Assembly (NCBI GenBank): GCA_023246885.1
Contig: JAHFHN010000018.1
Span: 1-9,617, forward strand
DNA from: Microcaldota archaeon
Lineage (GTDB): Archaea; Micrarchaeota; Micrarchaeia; Norongarragalinales; UBA8480
Length of the DNA: 9,617 nucleotides
Direction of reading: 5' to 3'
The notes beneath the pieces were generated by a model. That model did no database searches and had not been told where the DNA came from. It saw only the letters and a list, made by a program, of their open reading frames with translations. Of the stretch, positions 6,884-9,617 are shown piece by piece; within the stretch, counting starts at the first letter, position 1, and each line of letters opens with the position of its first letter. The translations under genes were made by a program, and so were the position numbers.

Positions 6884-7168
6884 AACAAGTAATGCGCCAG
6901 TGATGATTAGAATTGCAATTAGTATGCCGATTGTGGCGTACATGCGTAATTTGTTAAGTTTTTTGAAATTAGTGAGGCGATCATTTTCAGTGAGCCCACT
7001 GAGTTCGCCGTTGCCTGCGTCGCGTTTTTTTAACTCAACTTGAATGCATTGACTAATAGCAAGGCTAATTGCCCGAGGCGAAAACCCCTTTTTTTCCAAA
7101 TCGACTTTAATTTGCGAAATGGTTTTGCCTTCTGACAATTGAGTTTGCACTGCTTCTTGTAATTTCAT
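6875..7168 (-). CDS. Small tail-anchored membrane protein with N-terminal helical (UBA-like) motif
   Basis: A 97-residue protein that I cannot assign to a named family. Residues 1-45 form a helical motif of the type (L/V)-x6-G-K-x-(I/V)-x-x-I-x-x-x-L-x-x-K-G-(F/W)-S-x-x-x-I (SEGKTISQIKVDLEKKGFSP at 12-31). This UBA-like motif recurs in small membrane proteins of DPANN archaea and Patescibacteria. A polar, basic linker (46-73) leads to one hydrophobic helix at about 76-96 that ends the protein (GILIAILIITGALLVLF), so the protein is C-tail-anchored with the N-terminus inside. The start lies 12 bases after the stop of the PepSY-module gene, implying co-transcription. There is no strong Shine-Dalgarno, so translation may be coupled. 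Its last nine bases overlap the TrmJ-like gene's 3' end. It may recruit a partner to the membrane; that is inference. Confidence 0.72.
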   Translation of the reverse strand: MKLQEAVQTQLSEGKTISQIKVDLEKKGFSPRAISLAISQCIQVELKKRDAGNGELSGLTENDRLTNFKKLNKLRMYATIGILIAILIITGALLVLF

Positions 7169-7180
7169 AAGTAAGAATAA

Positions 7181-8221
7181 TCAACCAATTAATTTGTCAA
7201 CTGTCAATTCATAGCTGCCAGTTAACTCTTCATCTGTTCGTGTCCAGTTTACGTTAAACTGTCTAGTGATTTCCGAATCAGCACGCGTAACTGCTTGTAC
7301 GGTTGTAGCGGATAATGGTAGTCCGTTTTGTTTTACTCCAACTGAAACAATCACTAGTTTATCATTGTCCCCTGAAAACTTGCAAGATCCAGTCACATAG
7401 AGCGTATCTGCATCAGCTTCTTGCGGCGATAGCTTGCGGTTACCAAATAACCCAAGGTATTCTGGCTTTGATAAAAATTCATTGTCCACTACGCAGTCTG
7501 TTTTAGAGTTAAGCGACTGTAAAGCAAAAAAGCCAATCACTAGTATAACTGCGCCGATAATTGCCCACTGAATATACTTATTGTCCGCTTTTCCGCCTGC
7601 AACTTTTGCTATTTCGCCACTTGTTGCACTTGCTAATTGGGCTATTCCAGAAGGTGATTGCATTTTGCGGATTGTTTCACTTGTGCTTTCATCCCATGTT
7701 TTTTCTCGTTTTGGAATCAACTCCAATCCCGTTGGATAACCGAGTGCGGCGTCGATTTCAACTTTGAAACTATCTCCTGCAACATCAAGCCATAAACGAA
7801 ACATTGGAATGTAAATTTTTGAAATCGCTGAAATAACGATATTCTCTCTTTTTGCTCCCAGCATATTCGCAATTTTTACACTTGCAACTTTTTCCACTTC
7901 ACTTTCTTTAATATTGGTTGGCTCAATTTCGGCTTCAATTCCCTCTGCTGTTTTACGTAGTTTTTGAATTGGACGTTCAAGCAACGATGGAACAAATTCG
8001 TTTATTTCGCCTGTATTTGCATTAAGTGCAGCTTTGCCTGGAGGTGCTCCCCCTTCTGCAATTACGTCAAAAGAAAAAATGTAAAACGGAGTATAAACCG
8101 TTAAGATGTCGCTTAAGTCGAATTTCTTCCAGCCCTTTCTATTAACTTCCTTTTGAACAACGCCAATAGCAGCTTCAGGCGTAAGTTCCATCTTCAAAGC
8201 CAAAGCATCTAAATTAACCAT
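7181..8221 (-). CDS. Single-pass membrane protein with two PepSY-like modules and an external Cys-pair domain
   Basis: A 346-residue protein of unknown function without a signal peptide. Residues 13-80 and 107-170 look like two copies of a PepSY-like alpha-beta module. Each has a helix, then Y-(T/I)-P-(F/M)-(Y/F)-x-(I/L)-(F/W)-x-(F/L)-D-V (43-53 and 137-147), then a strand pair with A-A-L-x4-G (64-71 and 158-165). A Ser/Gly/Ala-rich linker (179-213) leads to one membrane helix at about 217-237. The C-terminal 105 residues look beta-rich, with Cys243 and Cys280 able to form a disulfide, as expected outside the cell. The predicted orientation is therefore modules inside, beta domain outside. 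It begins 40 bases after the kinase-like gene and ends 12 before the small tail-anchored gene. A T/A-rich element at about 8250-8260 might add an internal promoter. The domain names rest on pattern only. Confidence 0.75.
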   Translation of the reverse strand: MVNLDALALKMELTPEAAIGVVQKEVNRKGWKKFDLSDILTVYTPFYIFSFDVIAEGGAPPGKAALNANTGEINEFVPSLLERPIQKLRKTAEGIEAEIEPTNIKESEVEKVASVKIANMLGAKRENIVISAISKIYIPMFRLWLDVAGDSFKVEIDAALGYPTGLELIPKREKTWDESTSETIRKMQSPSGIAQLASATSGEIAKVAGGKADNKYIQWAIIGAVILVIGFFALQSLNSKTDCVVDNEFLSKPEYLGLFGNRKLSPQEADADTLYVTGSCKFSGDNDKLVIVSVGVKQNGLPLSATTVQAVTRADSEITRQFNVNWTRTDEELTGSYELTVDKLIG

Positions 8222-8261
8222 ATCTATCTAAACAATTAATAGCAATGAGTCTTTTTTATCA

Positions 8262-9365
8262 CTATTGGCGTTCGCGTTTTCTAAGCTCTTTAAAATATTC
8301 GAAGCTAATTCGGCCACACATTTCAAAAAATTTGCTATCTGATAATCGCTCTGGAGTGTTTTCAACACCTGTTGAAATTTGAGTCACTAATCCCGTTACA
8401 CTAGAATTAGAATCTGGATTACCTCGATGTGGCATAAATAATGTCGGATCGATTAAACGTACTTCGCCATTTTTCAAAACCACATAATTCCTAGCAAATG
8501 GGTGCGAGTGGGTATAGCCCGCTGCGTTTAATCTAGCTAATTGTCTAACTGCTTTTTTTGCAAGCGCTTCTTTTTCTCTTAATGGCAAATCTCGTGCCAA
8601 AAAAGCTTGCAGTAATGTACGTTCGTGTTTCTTCCACAATGTGACAACCATCATACCTTTAGTTGGATGGTCAACTAATGCAACTGGCATCTCGAGAATT
8701 GCATTTTTGTTTTTGACTAACTCAACTAACCAACTGAAAACACTTTCAGGCGGATGGTAATCATTACTCCCTTTGTAATGCCCGCCACGTTTAAACCTTC
8801 GCGCTATAAGTAAGTGTTTTCCAAAAGGATGAACTGTAAATTTTGGCGTTGAATCTGGAAAACTGGCGCTAGGCTTTGCTTCAAGCGCGGCCAATAGCTT
8901 TTCAGGGTTATGTTTAGCCCAGTGCGTTATTCTTACTCGTTTTTTTGAAAGCAATCCCTTAATTCCAGGTAAACGAACTACGCTGGTCCTCCACTCGAGC
9001 GAACTTTGACGTTTAGCTTGAGCGAGTTTAATAGGTACTTGTGCCGCAGGCCTTGCGGCTTCTCCTCCTTGCGATTCGGCTATACTTCGTTTTGTTTCTT
9101 CTAGCAAGTACATTAGTGCGTTTGTACGGCCTTTTGCTTTCATTACCTTGAGAGCACTTGCAGCGTGTAGCATTGCAAGTTTTAGATCGCTAAATCTTTC
9201 AAAATGTCTGCCTAGTTCAATTAATCTTGCTTGATGCGCAGGGTTTCCCCTTGCTATTTGATGAAAAGCTACTTGTAATTCTAAAGGCAGAAACCCATAG
9301 CGTCTCATACCAATTCGTTTGAAGTAAGCTTCAGCTGCTTTAACTTTTTCAAGTTCAATTGCCAT
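8262..9365 (-). CDS. Kinase-like fold protein with degenerate catalytic loop (possible pseudokinase)
   Basis: A 367-residue soluble, basic protein not assignable to a named family. Residues 1-95 are helical (GFLPLELQVAFHQIARGN, then RLIELGRHFERFSDLK), reminiscent of a helical adaptor. Residues 96-122 are a low-complexity linker. From about 175 the sequence follows the plan of small kinases (RIO/aminoglycoside-phosphotransferase-like): strands around LLIARRFKRGG (185-195) with a possible nucleotide-binding Lys, a helix at 206-219, a hinge-like MMVVTLWKKHERTLL, then a catalytic-loop-like HSHPFARNYVV (286-296) and a metal-site-like RLIDPTLF (303-310, Asp306). Compared with the usual H-G-D-x4-N loop, the catalytic Asp is His288, while Asn293 and Asp306 remain. 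It may therefore be inactive or use another mechanism. The ATG at 9363-9365 has a TATA-like element at 9391-9400, giving a nearly leaderless message. It heads the run of three minus-strand genes. Confidence 0.68.
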   Translation of the reverse strand: MAIELEKVKAAEAYFKRIGMRRYGFLPLELQVAFHQIARGNPAHQARLIELGRHFERFSDLKLAMLHAASALKVMKAKGRTNALMYLLEETKRSIAESQGGEAARPAAQVPIKLAQAKRQSSLEWRTSVVRLPGIKGLLSKKRVRITHWAKHNPEKLLAALEAKPSASFPDSTPKFTVHPFGKHLLIARRFKRGGHYKGSNDYHPPESVFSWLVELVKNKNAILEMPVALVDHPTKGMMVVTLWKKHERTLLQAFLARDLPLREKEALAKKAVRQLARLNAAGYTHSHPFARNYVVLKNGEVRLIDPTLFMPHRGNPDSNSSVTGLVTQISTGVENTPERLSDSKFFEMCGRISFEYFKELRKRERQ

Positions 9366-9423
9366 ACTAGCATTACATTTTATTGCCAGATTATAAAAAT
9401 AGTCACTTTACTCTATCATTGAG
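9366..9423 (-). promoter_or_regulatory. Candidate promoter of the kinase-like gene
   Basis: Between the upstream SnoaL-like gene and the kinase-like gene on the minus strand, ATTTTTATAA (complement of 9391-9400) sits about 30 bases before the ATG. This is the usual spacing for an archaeal TATA box driving a message with a leader of only a few bases. No Shine-Dalgarno is visible, in agreement with leaderless translation. Confidence 0.5.
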
Positions 9424-9617
9424 CTAGGCTATTACTTTTCCATATTTCTTCACTAGGTTCGCAACTGTTGTTGTCTCGTGATAGACTCTCAACGTTTCAA
9501 TTTTGTCTCCTTTGAAATCAAAGCGATTAATTCCACGTAGCTCAACTGTGAACGGCTCTTCTATTTGTATATTTCCTACGAGTGCGCCTTTCCTATAGGT
9601 TAGTTTTCCTTTCCATT
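9424..9617 (-). CDS. SnoaL/NTF2-like fold protein, C-terminal part (5' end outside the window)
   Basis: An open frame enters from the right edge and runs 63 codons to a TAG at 9424-9426; the start lies beyond the window. The visible residues form long alternating strands: KGALVGNIQIEE, FTVELRGINRFDFKGDKIET, LRVYHETTTVANLVKKYG. The pattern of a conserved 'G-I-x-x-F-x-F-x-G-x-K-I' strand pair, then a strand with Tyr, then a short C-terminal helix ending near Gly, is the usual end of SnoaL-like/NTF2-like cone-fold domains. Such proteins range from small-molecule cyclases and isomerases to simple ligand-binding proteins, so no reaction can be named. The gene is in the same direction as the kinase-like gene, 58 bases before it, but that gap carries a good TATA-like element, so they may be separate units. 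Confidence 0.7.
   Translation of the reverse strand, partial: WKGKLTYRKGALVGNIQIEEPFTVELRGINRFDFKGDKIETLRVYHETTTVANLVKKYGKVIA

Overview
The window reads as a chromosomal segment of a low-GC (roughly 38-40% by eye) archaeon. The best-recognised genes are an XRE-type regulator with an archaea-style C-terminal domain (COG1709-like), a PIN-nuclease/VirB11-like ATPase fusion (COG1855-like), a HEMK2/Mtq2-like release-factor glutamine methyltransferase and a TrmJ-like SPOUT methyltransferase. Many genes start after short AT-rich TATA-like elements with weak or no Shine-Dalgarno sequence, as expected for archaea. The many small, poorly recognisable membrane proteins would suit a DPANN-type lineage, but that placement is inference. 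I see no rRNA, tRNA, CRISPR array, insertion sequence or integrase.

Layout, left to right. (1) 35-2407, all minus strand: a DNPH1/Rcl-like nucleotide N-glycosidase, then one base later a 401-residue protein built from repeated helix-turn-helix units, then 53 bases later an XRE-type regulator that probably also has its own promoter. (2) 2408-2659: an AT-rich divergent intergenic region with TATA-like elements and a short direct repeat. (3) 2660-4728, plus strand: the PIN-ATPase and the release-factor methyltransferase, joined by an ATGA stop/start overlap. (4) 4762-6027, minus: a signal-peptide protein with a PepSY-like domain, a helical stalk and a C-terminal membrane anchor. (5) 6028-6142: a second divergent promoter region. 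(6) 6143-6883, plus: the TrmJ-like tRNA methyltransferase, whose 3' end overlaps the next gene by 9 bases. (7) 6875-9365, minus: a three-gene run encoding a kinase-like protein with a degenerate catalytic loop, a membrane protein with two PepSY-like modules and an external Cys-containing domain, and a 97-residue tail-anchored protein. (8) 9424-9617, minus: the C-terminal 63 codons of a SnoaL/NTF2-like protein running off the window.

Functionally, the plus-strand genes belong to RNA and translation (RNA-associated ATPase/nuclease, release-factor modification, tRNA 2'-O-methylation). The minus-strand groups hold a nucleotide-sanitation/DNA-binding pair and a set of envelope proteins. The less-described parts are the tandem-HTH protein coupled to the DNPH1 homologue, and the pseudokinase-like/PepSY/tail-anchor membrane cluster. 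I see no clear defence system or selfish element, so the window looks like core or lineage-specific chromosome rather than a mobile island.
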